Source: an uncultured bacterium (GTDB taxonomy: Bacteria > Verrucomicrobiota > Kiritimatiellia > RFP12 > UBA1067). Taken from it: 45,062 nt of DNA. The notes under the pieces are model-generated. The model was not told where the DNA came from and searched no databases. It saw only the letters and a program-made list of their open reading frames with translations. The position numbers and the translations under genes were made by a program. This document shows, one piece after another, positions 32,701-41,664 of this stretch. The stretch is taken from NCBI GenBank assembly GCA_902775595.1, contig CACYNF010000009.1:1-45062 (forward strand). The letters run 5' to 3'. The stretch's first letter is position 1. Each line of letters begins with the position of its first letter.

Positions 32701-34457
32701 CGTGTGCAGTTTTCCTTTTGGCGGCGGTCAAGCTCGTGGGCGTGACGGGCGGGGAACTCACGACGCGCGCCTACTTCGACGTGAACAATGCAAAGGTCGG
32801 CGATCCCCTTGTGCTCACGATAGATTTCGTCGGGGATGCCGACTTCACGGCGCTCCATCCGCCGGCGCTTTCGAGGCACGTCCCTAAGGAGGACTGGAAG
32901 GTCGACGACCTGAGCGCGAAGACCGAGACCGACACGAAGCGCGTTGGCGGATTCTTCAGTTCGCGGGAAGTCGCAGTCGCCCGCTCGCTCACGTATCGCG
33001 TCCGCCCGATGCGCGAGGGCGTTCTCTGGTTCCCCGCGCTCGAATTCGAGTACGAAGGGCCTGACGGAGAAGTGCGGACGGTCGCGGCGAACGAGATTCC
33101 CGTCCACGCGAAGCCGGGCGAGCAGGTGGTGGTCAAGGAGCTTGCCGTTGATGTGGAGAAGATGCCGGAGCCGCCCGAACTCGCCGAAGACCCCGGCGTA
33201 GCGCTCGGGGACGACGAGCTTTTCGCATGGCGCAAGGCGTGCGCCGAGCCGACGGCCGACGCGTTCAGGGACTTCCGGTTCGCCGCCGGGCGCATGAACG
33301 AGGCAACGTGCGCGATTCGCGAGGGGCAGTGGCGCCGCGCGCTCGGGATATACTCGCGCCTCGAATGGTCTGTCGGGCAGACGCCGGAGATTGAGCGCGG
33401 CATACTTGCCGCGCGCGCCCTAAAGTTCGACAATGCCGCGGCAGAGCTTCCCGTCTGGCGCGTCGTGGGGCGTCCTCTGCTGAGGTACGCGTGGAAGGGC
33501 CGCGTTGGGATTCTTCTCGGTCTTGCGCTTGGCGTCGCGCTTCTTTTCTGGCTTCTCGGTCGCGCTATAAGGGCGCTCGCCTGCGTTGCGTTCGCGCTCC
33601 TTCTCGTTCCGGCGGCCTCCGGGCAGGGCATCTTCGAGGAGATGGAGCGAATGATGGAGCAGTCCAGACGCGAGATGCAGCAGCACATGCAGCAGATGCA
33701 TTCCTCCATGGGAATGACAATCAACGGCGAGCGGCAGAAACCTGTCGAGATAAAGGCGTCGGTCCGAACCGAGCCAGCGGAGCTGCAGGTCGGCGAGCCG
33801 TTTTCGTTCGTTCTTGCGCTCGAGACCCCGCGATCGGTTTCCATCGGGCAGGTCCAGATCACTCCGAGCGAGATGTTCGGGCTTACGGTAGTCGGCAGGG
33901 TGGAGAATCTGACGGACGGCGTGTCGAAGAATTCGTCGAACGTCGTGAAGCGCCTCTCGATACCGGTCCGCTACGACGTGCCGTTCAAGGGGAAGCTCTC
34001 CTTCGCCGTCACCGGCATGGTGTCGGGGCGGCAGAGGGCGGGCAATATGTCGTTCTCGTTCTCCAACAGCTTCAGCGTCGACGCCGCTCCGATAGACGTC
34101 GACATAAAGCCCCTGCCCTCTGCGGGGCAGCCAGACGACTTCAGCGGAATCATCTCCGAAGGGCTCGGGCTCTCCGAGCGTCTCGACATGAAGAAGGTCG
34201 GAACGAATGACGTCATCAGGATAACATACCGTCTCGAGTGCCGCGGCTATCTGCCTAAGGGATGGCGGCCCGAGGGCGTTGCCTTCGAGATCGGCCGCGG
34301 TTCGCGCAGCGGCGTCACGGCCGTCGAATGGATGCGGTATTTCGTCGCGGACGGCGCGGCGGAAACGCCGCGGCTGAAGGTAGTCTACTACGACGTAAAG
34401 TCGAAGGAATACAGGAAGGCGGAGACGGGAGGCGCGCATGTCGAATACGAAAAGTAG
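32697..34457 (+). CDS. Double BatD-like membrane protein
   Basis: 586 residues from ATG 32697 (ATGA overlap). The first half has a signal-like N-terminus, an Ig-like domain (about 20-140, AYFDVNNAKVGDPLVLTIDF), a helical segment and a transmembrane helix (about 269-287). A second signal-peptide-like stretch follows (about 290-308, ending VPAASGQ), then another Ig-like domain beginning EIKASVRTEPAELQVGEPF (about 340-460) and a further beta domain. Both Ig-like parts resemble the start of BatD ('V-x-x-x-x-V-G-E-x-F/L') of aerotolerance operons. It looks like two BatD-type proteins joined. No BatA or BatB gene is in the window. Confidence 0.7.
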   Translation: MTCAVFLLAAVKLVGVTGGELTTRAYFDVNNAKVGDPLVLTIDFVGDADFTALHPPALSRHVPKEDWKVDDLSAKTETDTKRVGGFFSSREVAVARSLTYRVRPMREGVLWFPALEFEYEGPDGEVRTVAANEIPVHAKPGEQVVVKELAVDVEKMPEPPELAEDPGVALGDDELFAWRKACAEPTADAFRDFRFAAGRMNEATCAIREGQWRRALGIYSRLEWSVGQTPEIERGILAARALKFDNAAAELPVWRVVGRPLLRYAWKGRVGILLGLALGVALLFWLLGRAIRALACVAFALLLVPAASGQGIFEEMERMMEQSRREMQQHMQQMHSSMGMTINGERQKPVEIKASVRTEPAELQVGEPFSFVLALETPRSVSIGQVQITPSEMFGLTVVGRVENLTDGVSKNSSNVVKRLSIPVRYDVPFKGKLSFAVTGMVSGRQRAGNMSFSFSNSFSVDAAPIDVDIKPLPSAGQPDDFSGIISEGLGLSERLDMKKVGTNDVIRITYRLECRGYLPKGWRPEGVAFEIGRGSRSGVTAVEWMRYFVADGAAETPRLKVVYYDVKSKEYRKAETGGAHVEYEK

Positions 34458-35523
34458 AATCTTCCTCTCGCCGCCGTTCGTCGGCGCGGCGGAGCGCGCG
34501 GCCGTAGCGCGGGCGTTTGATTCAGGGTATGTTGCGCCGTGTGGCCCGCAGGTAGACGAGTTCGAGCGGATGCTTGCGAAACTCGCGGGGCGCAAGTACG
34601 CCGTCGCAGTGTCGAGCGGAACGGCGGCGATCGATCTTTTGATGGCGGAGCTCGGCGTCGACGAGACCTGGACGGTCTTCGCGCCGACGCTCACGTTTAT
34701 AGCGACGGTGGGCCCTGCGTTTCATCGCGGCGCGAGACTTGTTTTCGCCGACTCTGATGCGACAGGCAACATCGACGTCTCGCTTCTCGAAAAGGCCTTG
34801 GGGTCTCTTAGGGCTAAGAAGGCGCTCGTTGTAGGCGTGGACCTCTATGGCAACTGCTGCGACTACGGCGCGATTGCGAAGCTCTGCCGGAAGTTCGGCG
34901 CCGTCTTCGTCACGGACGCGGCCGAGGCCGTCGGTGCGATGCGCGAGGGCCGTCCTGCGGGTTCTGCCGGGCTTGCGGGTGTCTACTCCTTCAACGGGAA
35001 CAAGATTATCACGACCTCGGGCGGCGGCGCGATTGTGACCGATGACCGCGGCCTTGCCGAACGCGCGAGAAAGCGCGCGCAGCAGTCTCGCGAGAAGTGC
35101 GTCTGGTACGAGCATAAGGAAGTCGGCTACAACTACCGGCTGAGCAACATCCTCGCCGCGCTCGGCCTTGCGCAACTCGGCCGGCTTCCCGCGATCCTCA
35201 GGAAGCGCGAGGCGAACTTCAAATGGTATGCGAAGAACTGGAAGGGCGATTTGCTCGCGCCTACGCCTGGAGCGAATCACTGGCTGACGGTTGCTCTTCT
35301 TGCGTCGCGTCGCGAGCGCGACAGGCTGCTGCGCCGATTCGCGGCGGCTGACATCGAGGCGCGTCCGGTGTGGAAGCCGCTTCATCTCCAGCCCGTGTTC
35401 GCCAAGTGCCGTGTCTTTGGCGGCGAGGTTGCCGAAGCGCTTTTTGAGCGTGGGGTTTGTCTACCGAGCGGAACTGGCTTAAAAAGCGGTGATTTTGCGC
35501 GGATAGAGACTTGCATTTCATGA
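34438..35523 (+). CDS. DegT/DnrJ/EryC1/StrS-family PLP-dependent sugar aminotransferase
   Basis: 361 residues. Family motifs: FLSPPFVGAAERAAV at the start, SSGTAAIDLLMAELG (about 54-68), FVTDAAEAVGA (cofactor aspartate, about 155-165), and YSFNGNKIITTSGGGAIVTDD, in which the lysine of N-K should form the Schiff base. GYNYRLSNILAALGLAQL is also typical. It transaminates keto sugar nucleotides to amino sugars for surface glycans; LegC- or PglE-like forms look closest, but the substrate is unknown. It overlaps the BatD-like gene by 20 bp, a coupling whose reason is unclear. Confidence 0.92.
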   Translation: MSNTKSRIFLSPPFVGAAERAAVARAFDSGYVAPCGPQVDEFERMLAKLAGRKYAVAVSSGTAAIDLLMAELGVDETWTVFAPTLTFIATVGPAFHRGARLVFADSDATGNIDVSLLEKALGSLRAKKALVVGVDLYGNCCDYGAIAKLCRKFGAVFVTDAAEAVGAMREGRPAGSAGLAGVYSFNGNKIITTSGGGAIVTDDRGLAERARKRAQQSREKCVWYEHKEVGYNYRLSNILAALGLAQLGRLPAILRKREANFKWYAKNWKGDLLAPTPGANHWLTVALLASRRERDRLLRRFAAADIEARPVWKPLHLQPVFAKCRVFGGEVAEALFERGVCLPSGTGLKSGDFARIETCIS

Positions 35524-35573
35524 TTGGCGCTGATGGCTTTTGCGGCTAAATCGCAATTGGTTGTAGTTTGCCG

Positions 35574-35602
35574 TTGCGTTGAGCCACAACATTTGGTATC
35601 AT
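35574..35602 (+). promoter_or_regulatory. Promoter: TTGCGT - 17 bp - extended -10 TATCAT
   Basis: TTGCGT (35574-35579) and TATCAT (35597-35602) are separated by 17 bp; TG precedes the -10 by one base. The MFS gene ATG is at 35610, so the predicted leader is about 1 nt and no Shine-Dalgarno sequence exists. Confidence 0.55.
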
Positions 35603-35609
35603 ACGCGCC

Positions 35610-36905
35610 ATGAAACGTTTTACCAGAGCAGTTTTGCCGGCTTTCCTGCTGGCGGTCTCGGTCGGTCAGATCTACGCGTTCACCAAGTTCTCTTCGGAGA
35701 TTGCGGCCCATATCGGCAAGACGCAGGCCGACGTCCAATGGGCGTTCTCGTTCGGCATCTTCTTCCTTGGCATGGGCGCGGCCTTCTTCGGGAAGATCGT
35801 CGAGAAGAACATCCGGCTGTCGACGATCATCGGTACGACGCTCTTCCTCTCAGGCCTGATCGTGACCGAGCTCGGCATCAACATGAAGTCGCTCGCGACG
35901 ATCTACCTCGGCTACGGCCTGCTCATCGGCCTGGGCACCGGCATCATCTATATCTCGCCCGTCAAGACGATGATGCTCTGGTTCCCCGAGCACAAGGCGA
36001 TCGCGGCGGCGCTGCCCATCATCTCCTTCGGTCTGGGCTCGACCCTGTCGGCGATCCTCTGCAGCGGCATCCACTGGGGCACGCCCGGATCGTCTGTCGC
36101 CGTGTTCCAGCTTCGCGGCTTCATGGACTATGGCATCACTAACGTCTTCCATGCCTACGCGATCTTCTACGCCGTTCCGATGGTCATCGCGTGCTTTCTC
36201 CTTAAGAAGCCGAAGATCCAAGTGCAGAGTTTCGGTCACGGTATCCCCGAACTCGAGTTCAGCTACTTTGAGTTGCTTGGTCTTGATTTCAGCTCTTTCT
36301 GGAATTTTGTTAAGAGTTGTTTCCGTTGGAATTTCTTCCGCCGTAGCTGGCTCTTCATGTTCCTCAACATCTCCGCCGGGCTCAGCCTTATCCCGCTCGC
36401 GCAGCAGATGATGAGCTCGCCCGACGTCTACGGCGACAACCGCCAGCTCATCAACTGGATCGTCGCGCTCGCGGGCGTCATGAACGGCGGCGGCCGGTTC
36501 CTTTTCGCATGGTGGTCCGACCGCCTCGCGAAGCGCATTAACATTCTGCTCATCATACTTGCGATTTCGGCGGGCATCATGCTTGCGAGCTTCCTGCCGA
36601 TTTTGATCGGCCTTGCGCTACTCGTCATCAATGCCTGCTACGGCGCGGGCTTCTCGGTAATCCCAGCGATTCTTGCCGACCACTACGGCATGACGAACAT
36701 TTCGAAGATTCATGGCGCCGTTCTCTCTGCGTGGGGCTTTGCGGGGCTTGTGGGCAACCAGGCGGCGATGGCCGTCTCCAAGGCGTTTGGCGGCTATGAA
36801 GAGGGCGGTCACGGCTATGTCGCCGTCGTAGCGCTCCTCGTCATAGTTTATTCGCTGAACTTTGTGAACGTGCTGCTGCTCAAGAAGTCGGCCGCCTCGA
36901 CTTGA
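35610..36905 (+). CDS. MFS transporter, oxalate/formate antiporter-like (OxlT family)
   Basis: 431 residues, twelve predicted transmembrane helices. The N-terminus VSVGQIYAFTKFSSEIAAHIGKTQADVQWAFSFGIFFLGMGAAF and the loop GLGTGIIYISPVKTMMLWFPEHKAIA follow the OxlT-like MFS pattern. The central cytoplasmic loop (about 205-245) is encoded by AT-richer DNA with a Phe/Trp/Cys-rich product and shares the 12-mer GTTAAGAGTTGT with the repeat inside the exosortase gene. The substrate is probably a small carboxylate, but that cannot be told from sequence. It is transcribed alone from its own promoter with almost no leader. Confidence 0.85.
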   Translation: MKRFTRAVLPAFLLAVSVGQIYAFTKFSSEIAAHIGKTQADVQWAFSFGIFFLGMGAAFFGKIVEKNIRLSTIIGTTLFLSGLIVTELGINMKSLATIYLGYGLLIGLGTGIIYISPVKTMMLWFPEHKAIAAALPIISFGLGSTLSAILCSGIHWGTPGSSVAVFQLRGFMDYGITNVFHAYAIFYAVPMVIACFLLKKPKIQVQSFGHGIPELEFSYFELLGLDFSSFWNFVKSCFRWNFFRRSWLFMFLNISAGLSLIPLAQQMMSSPDVYGDNRQLINWIVALAGVMNGGGRFLFAWWSDRLAKRINILLIILAISAGIMLASFLPILIGLALLVINACYGAGFSVIPAILADHYGMTNISKIHGAVLSAWGFAGLVGNQAAMAVSKAFGGYEEGGHGYVAVVALLVIVYSLNFVNVLLLKKSAAST

Positions 36906-36921
36906 GGCCGTGCCAAGTGCC

Positions 36922-36940
36922 CCCCCTGATGGGGGTATTT
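36922..36940 (+). terminator. Possible intrinsic terminator after the MFS gene
   Basis: CCCCC (36922-36926), TGAT loop, GGGGG (36931-36935), then TATTT. The stem is short and the T-run weak, and an extended -10 follows at once. Moderate to low support. Confidence 0.4.
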
Positions 36941-36941
36941 A

Positions 36942-36950
36942 TGGTATAAT
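36942..36950 (+). promoter_or_regulatory. Extended -10 element (TGGTATAAT)
   Basis: TG-n-TATAAT with TATAAT at 36945-36950; the exosortase ATG is at 36963, giving a predicted leader of about 6 nt and no Shine-Dalgarno sequence. Confidence 0.55.
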
Positions 36951-36962
36951 GTCCGAACACTT

Positions 36963-38498
36963 ATGAAAGTTCGGGAACTCCATGCGAGAACAGCGCTCAT
37001 GGCGGGTGTCTTTGCCGCCATGCTCTGGGGTTTCCATGCGATGATCCTGCACCATGCGCCCGACATGTTCCGCGCACCGCAGGAGGATATGTCGTTCGGG
37101 TGGTATGTGCCGCTTTTCTCGCTCTATGTCGTCTGGACCGAGAGGCGGAAGATTCTCGACTCGCTCGGGGCTCCTTCGTGGGCCGGGCTCTTGGCGGCGT
37201 TGCCGTTTCTCGCGCTCGGCTTTCTCGGCGTGAGGGGAGTCCAGCTCCGTTTCGAGATTGTGGCGTTCGTCGGGCTCTTGATAACCGTTCCATGGGCGTT
37301 CTTCGGCAAGGAGACGGCGAAGGCCGTCCTTTTCCCGGCGCTTTTCCTTCTCTTCTGCATTCCGCTCGCTACGTTCCTCGATGTCGTGACTGTCCACTTG
37401 CGGCTCCTCGCGAGCTCTACGGCGTTCGCGGTCGCGCGCGGCGTTGGCGCGAACATCGTCCAGCAGGGCACGATGGTCGGCGCGGCGGACGGCTCGTTCG
37501 CGATCGACGTCGCGGATCCTTGCAGCGGTCTTCGGTCTCTCTTCGCGCTGATGGCCCTCACCGCCGGTTATGCGTATTTTACGCAGCCGACGTGGCTTCG
37601 CCGCGGGATTCTTTTCGCGGCGTCTGTGCCTATCGCCATCCTCGGCAACGTCGTGCGCATCCTTACCATAGTGCTCGTCGCGAACTTCGCGTCTTCGGAT
37701 TTCGCAACTGGCTTCTACCACGACTACTCGGGCTTCGTCGTGTTTGCCGTTGCGATTCTCCTGATGGTGGCGACAGGCGAGGGGATAAGCAGAGTTTGTG
37801 AGTTTGGAGTTAAGAGTTGTGAGTCGGGGGAACGGGTGATGGACACCGGCGAGACTAGCGTGGTCAGGCGCACACGGCGTTGTCAGCGTGGCCTGACCCC
37901 ATGGTCTTCGTCGCTTGTTGTCGTTGTCACCTTTGCGTTTGTCGCTTCCGTCATGTTCTTCCAGGCGGCGACGCCGGACGTTACGGTCGCAGAGGCGCCA
38001 AACGTCCACCTCGCCGATATCCCAGGCTTCTCGTCGGAAGTCCTCGAGCCGTCAGAAGCCGAGCTCACCGTCCTCCCGTCCGACACTGTGATCGAAAAGC
38101 GCCGCTATGTCGCGGACAGCGGGGACTGGATGGTCGTCTCCCTCGTCGTCGGCGGGAAGTCCAAGAGTTCAATTCACCGCCCGGAGCTATGTCTCCCCGC
38201 GCAGGGGCTTCGCATGGAACGCCCGCGCACGCGTTCCGTCGCCGGACGCGACTGGCGCTTCATCGACCTTGCGTCAAAGGATTCCCCGACATTCGGCTTT
38301 GCCTACACTTTCTTCAACCAGGATGGCTTCAAGACGGCGAGCCACGTCTCGCGCATCTTCCGCGACGTTCTGGACCGCAGTGTCCTCAACCGCATCGACC
38401 GCTGGGTCATGGTGACGGTCAACGCTTCTCGGAGTGACGACGCCGGGCTTGCGGCGCTGCTGTCGCGGCTTGATCTCGAAAGGAGCAGTGCGAAATGA
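36963..38498 (+). CDS. Exosortase fused to EpsI domain
   Basis: 511 residues. The N-terminal part (1-275) has about eight transmembrane helices and the exosortase catalytic residues: Cys in DPCSGLRSL (about 187), Arg in GNVVRILTIV (about 232) and His in YHDYSGF (about 253). The C-terminal part (about 316-511) starts with its own transmembrane helix and contains SSIHRPELCLPAQGLRM, the EpsI signature. The linker (about 277-312) is translated heptamer repeat plus an inverted repeat. Exosortases process PEP-CTERM-type proteins and act alongside exopolysaccharide genes; the next gene, 4 bp overlapping, is a polysaccharide-initiating transferase. Confidence 0.92.
   Translation: MKVRELHARTALMAGVFAAMLWGFHAMILHHAPDMFRAPQEDMSFGWYVPLFSLYVVWTERRKILDSLGAPSWAGLLAALPFLALGFLGVRGVQLRFEIVAFVGLLITVPWAFFGKETAKAVLFPALFLLFCIPLATFLDVVTVHLRLLASSTAFAVARGVGANIVQQGTMVGAADGSFAIDVADPCSGLRSLFALMALTAGYAYFTQPTWLRRGILFAASVPIAILGNVVRILTIVLVANFASSDFATGFYHDYSGFVVFAVAILLMVATGEGISRVCEFGVKSCESGERVMDTGETSVVRRTRRCQRGLTPWSSSLVVVVTFAFVASVMFFQAATPDVTVAEAPNVHLADIPGFSSEVLEPSEAELTVLPSDTVIEKRRYVADSGDWMVVSLVVGGKSKSSIHRPELCLPAQGLRMERPRTRSVAGRDWRFIDLASKDSPTFGFAYTFFNQDGFKTASHVSRIFRDVLDRSVLNRIDRWVMVTVNASRSDDAGLAALLSRLDLERSSAK
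37792..37827 (+). repeat. Heptamer array translated inside the exosortase gene
   Basis: GAGTTTGT, GAGTTTG, GAGTTAA, GAGTTGT, GAGTCGG (8, 7, 7, 7, 7 bp) encode the linker between the exosortase and EpsI domains. Shortly after it comes an inverted repeat, GGTCAGGC (37862-37869) / GCCTGACC (37891-37898). Confidence 0.6.
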
Positions 38499-40405
38499 CG
38501 AATCTTCTCGATAAGCTGACGCCTTTTGCGATTGCCTTTTTCGCGGCGCTCGCGCTGACGCTTGTTCTCACCCCGATTGTGCGCGAGGTTAACCGCAGGC
38601 TCGGAATGGTCGATAAACCGGATCCGCGCCGCATAAACAAGGTTCCGATTCCCCGCGGCGGAGGCGTCGCGCTTTTCCTCGGGCTTTTCGGCTCCTTCAT
38701 CGTCTATGTCTTCGCCACGGGCAGCCGCTGGGTGGGATCGGGTGTGGGGACGCATCCCGTGCGCGTGACGGCGCTCGCGGGCATCCTGTTTCTCATCGGG
38801 CTCGCCGACGACAAATGGAGCCTTCCGCCGAAGCTCAAGCTGCTTGGCCAGATCGCCGTCGCGTTTGCGACATGGTTCTGGGGCGGGCTTGGCTTCAGCA
38901 CGCTCTGGCCCGCGCTTCCGCCAGCCGTGGACTGCATCCTCACGGTGTTCTGGATCGTAGGCGCGGTGAATGCGTTCAACCTCATCGACGGGCTCGACGG
39001 GCTCGCCTCCGGGATAGCCCTAATCGCCACTCTCGGCATGGCGGGGTCGCTGATTTTCATAGGCAAACCCGATCAGACGCTCTTTCATTTCGCTTTCGCG
39101 GGGGCTCTTGTCGGTTTTCTCCGCTACAACTACAACCCCGCGTCCGTCTTCCTCGGCGATTCCGGATCGATGCTCATCGGCTTTCTCGTCGCTGCGCTTC
39201 CGCTTGCGACGCAGACGCCGAACTCGTTCCTCGTCTCGGTTGGCGTTCCGATGCTCGCGATGGGCGTGCCGATATTCGACACGTCCCTTGCGATTCTCCG
39301 CCGCTCGATTCGCCACCTTATCCTCAGGCACGAGAGGCGCTCGGCGGCCGAAGGCGACAGCGACCGCGTGATGACCGCCGACCACGACCACCTTCACCAC
39401 CGCATACTTCGCGCGACCGGCCTCAATCAGCGCAGAACGGCGTGGATACTCTATCTAATGACGCTCGTGGCCGTTCTCATTGGTCTCGGCGGCATGATGC
39501 TGAAGTCGCGTTCCGCGGGGCTGTGGCTCGCGGCGTTCGCGGTCGGCTGCGTTGTCATGTTCCGCGACATGGCTCGCGTGGAGCTTTTCGACGCGGGGCG
39601 GCTTCTCGCGTCATTCGCGCACGACAGGGCGACGGCTTCGCGCAGGCGCTGGGCCAAGCTCTCCGTTCCGTTCTACGTCGTCTTCGACGTGCTGGCGCTC
39701 GTCGCCTCGTTCTTCGTAATGCTCTACGCCATGCAGATTCCCGTCACCAAGCTGGAATGCCGCGTGGCGCTTCCGATACGCATCGCCGCGTCGTTTGCGT
39801 CGCTTGTCTTTCTCCGCATGTACGTGACCGTCTGGTCGCGCGCAATGATGTCGAACTTCGCACGTCTTTTAGTCGCATGTGCCGCAGGCGCGATTCTGGG
39901 CGGCATCGGGGTGTGCTGTGCGCCGAACATAATCACCGACGACGTGGCGGCCGCGGAAATTGCAGGCGCGACACTTGTCTACTTCCTTGTGTCGTTCCTT
40001 CTAATCGCCTCGGCGCGTATGGCGCGTCCGCTTGTGAGGGACGTCTTCTACGCGATCGACTGCTCCCGCCTAAAGGGGCGCAAGGACGTCTCGCGCGTGC
40101 TCGTGTATGGCGCGGGTCTCAGGTACCGCGCGTACAGGCGAGAGTTCGTCAGGAAGACGACCGCGAACGACCGCATAATCGTCGGGCTTCTCGACGACGA
40201 CATCCTGCTGCGCGGTCAGTATATCGGCGGAATCAAGGTCTACGGGACGCTTATGGAAGCGCCTGAGATAATCAACAGGGTGAACGCCGATGCGGTCGTG
40301 ATCGCGTGCGAGATCTCGGATTCCTGGCTCAAGATCGTAAGGCAGACCCTGGAGCCGACCGGCGTCAAGATAACGCATTTCAACTTTACTGAAAAGGAGA
40401 TATAG
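38495..40405 (+). CDS. WecA/MraY-family glycosyl-1-phosphate transferase fused to CapD-like N-terminal region
   Basis: 636 residues. Residues 1-350: multi-pass membrane transferase with VDKPDPRRINKVPIPRGGGVALF, NAFNLIDGLDGLASG (catalytic Asp), FLGDSGSMLIGFLV and DHDHLHHRILRATGLNQRRT (His-rich loop), as in WecA/TagO enzymes that load a sugar-phosphate on undecaprenyl phosphate. Residues about 375-636: four more transmembrane helices and a Rossmann-like domain (VLVYGAGLRYRAYRREFVRK, IIVGLLDDDILLRGQYIGGIKVYGT) resembling the N-terminal half of CapD/PglF proteins, without the dehydratase domain. The fusion is unusual. It is coupled to the exosortase gene and suggests joint surface glycan production. 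Confidence 0.88.
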   Translation: MTNLLDKLTPFAIAFFAALALTLVLTPIVREVNRRLGMVDKPDPRRINKVPIPRGGGVALFLGLFGSFIVYVFATGSRWVGSGVGTHPVRVTALAGILFLIGLADDKWSLPPKLKLLGQIAVAFATWFWGGLGFSTLWPALPPAVDCILTVFWIVGAVNAFNLIDGLDGLASGIALIATLGMAGSLIFIGKPDQTLFHFAFAGALVGFLRYNYNPASVFLGDSGSMLIGFLVAALPLATQTPNSFLVSVGVPMLAMGVPIFDTSLAILRRSIRHLILRHERRSAAEGDSDRVMTADHDHLHHRILRATGLNQRRTAWILYLMTLVAVLIGLGGMMLKSRSAGLWLAAFAVGCVVMFRDMARVELFDAGRLLASFAHDRATASRRRWAKLSVPFYVVFDVLALVASFFVMLYAMQIPVTKLECRVALPIRIAASFASLVFLRMYVTVWSRAMMSNFARLLVACAAGAILGGIGVCCAPNIITDDVAAAEIAGATLVYFLVSFLLIASARMARPLVRDVFYAIDCSRLKGRKDVSRVLVYGAGLRYRAYRREFVRKTTANDRIIVGLLDDDILLRGQYIGGIKVYGTLMEAPEIINRVNADAVVIACEISDSWLKIVRQTLEPTGVKITHFNFTEKEI

Positions 40406-40407
40406 TC

Positions 40408-41646
40408 ATGGCATACGACAGGGAAGAAGTTCTCAAGTACCATATCGGCGGGAAGGTGGCGGTTGCGCTCCCGAAACCGCTCAAGACGAAGGATGACCTT
40501 TGTCTCGCATATACGCCTGGCGTCGCGCACGCGGTCAAGGCGATAGCGGAGAACAGGGACGCGGCGTGGGACGTCACGGCCAAGCGCAATCTCGTGGCAG
40601 TCGTATCGGATGGCACGGCGATTCTCGGGCTCGGAGACCTCGGCGCTGCGGCGTCAGTTCCCGTGATGGAGGGCAAGGCGGTGCTCTTCAAGGCGTTCGC
40701 CGACGTCGACGCGTGGCCCGTTCCGCTCGCTCACTGCCGCAAGGACGGCAAGGACACCGGGCCAACCGATCCGCAGCGCGTCATCGACGCAGTGATGGCC
40801 ATCGCCCCTCAGTACGGCGGCGTCAATCTCGAGGACATCGCCGCGCCCGCGTGCTTCGAGATCGAGGACAAGCTCGACAAGGCGCTCGACATTCCGGTCT
40901 TCCACGACGACCAGTGGGGAACGGCCGTAATCTCGCTCTCCGGCGTGATGAACTACGCCAAGCTCGCCGGCAAGGAGCTTAAGGACCTCAAGATCGTGAT
41001 GAACGGCGCTGGCGCGGCCGGCATCCGCATCTGCGAGATGTGCAAGGCGGCCGGTGTGGTCGACGTCACGATGTGCGACTCGAAGGGCACGATCCGCAAG
41101 GACCGCACCGACCTCAATCCCTACAAGGCGCGGCACGCCGTCGACACTGCGGCGAAGACGCTCAAGGAGGCGATCGCCGGCGCAGACGTCTTTATCGGCG
41201 TAAGCGCCGCGAACGTGCTCTCCGGAGAGGACGTCGCGAAGATGGGCGAGTTCCCCGCAATCTTCGCGATGGCGAACCCCGATCCAGAGATTGCTCCCGA
41301 AGAAGTCGCAAAGGCTCTGAAGGGCAGGAAGTACGTAATGGTGACTGGGAGGAGCGACTACCCGAACCAGATCAACAACGTGCTCGGCTTCCCGTATCTC
41401 TTCCGCGGCGCTCTCGACGTCCGCGCGACGACGATAAACACCGAGATGAAGGTCGCCGCCGCGAACGCGCTTGCGATGCTTGCGCGCGAGAGCGTCCCGG
41501 ATGACGTTAAGGCGCTCTATCCCGACGAGACGCTCGAGTTCGGCACCGGCTACATCATCCCGAAGCCCTTCGACCGCCGCCTCAAGGACATCGTTCCCGC
41601 CGCAGTTGCCGAGGCCGCGAGGCGCACCGGGGTCGCACGGCTCTGA
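40408..41646 (+). CDS. NAD(P)-dependent malic enzyme (decarboxylating)
   Basis: 412 residues, the short bacterial form. [18 protein letters not shown] (about 32-49), [40 protein letters not shown] (substrate region), [26 protein letters not shown] (metal-binding E-D and H-D-D), then the Rossmann part [17 protein letters not shown] and [14 protein letters not shown] are all present. It converts malate to pyruvate and CO2 in the cytoplasm. It lacks a phosphotransacetylase domain. It follows the previous gene by 2 bp with AAAAGGAGAT as Shine-Dalgarno sequence. Coupling to the glycan genes is probably incidental. Confidence 0.95.
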   Translation: MAYDREEVLKYHIGGKVAVALPKPLKTKDDLCLAYTPGVAHAVKAIAENRDAAWDVTAKRNLVAVVSDGTAILGLGDLGAAASVPVMEGKAVLFKAFADVDAWPVPLAHCRKDGKDTGPTDPQRVIDAVMAIAPQYGGVNLEDIAAPACFEIEDKLDKALDIPVFHDDQWGTAVISLSGVMNYAKLAGKELKDLKIVMNGAGAAGIRICEMCKAAGVVDVTMCDSKGTIRKDRTDLNPYKARHAVDTAAKTLKEAIAGADVFIGVSAANVLSGEDVAKMGEFPAIFAMANPDPEIAPEEVAKALKGRKYVMVTGRSDYPNQINNVLGFPYLFRGALDVRATTINTEMKVAAANALAMLARESVPDDVKALYPDETLEFGTGYIIPKPFDRRLKDIVPAAVAEAARRTGVARL

Positions 41647-41664
41647 TTTCTGCCGCGAGGGGGC

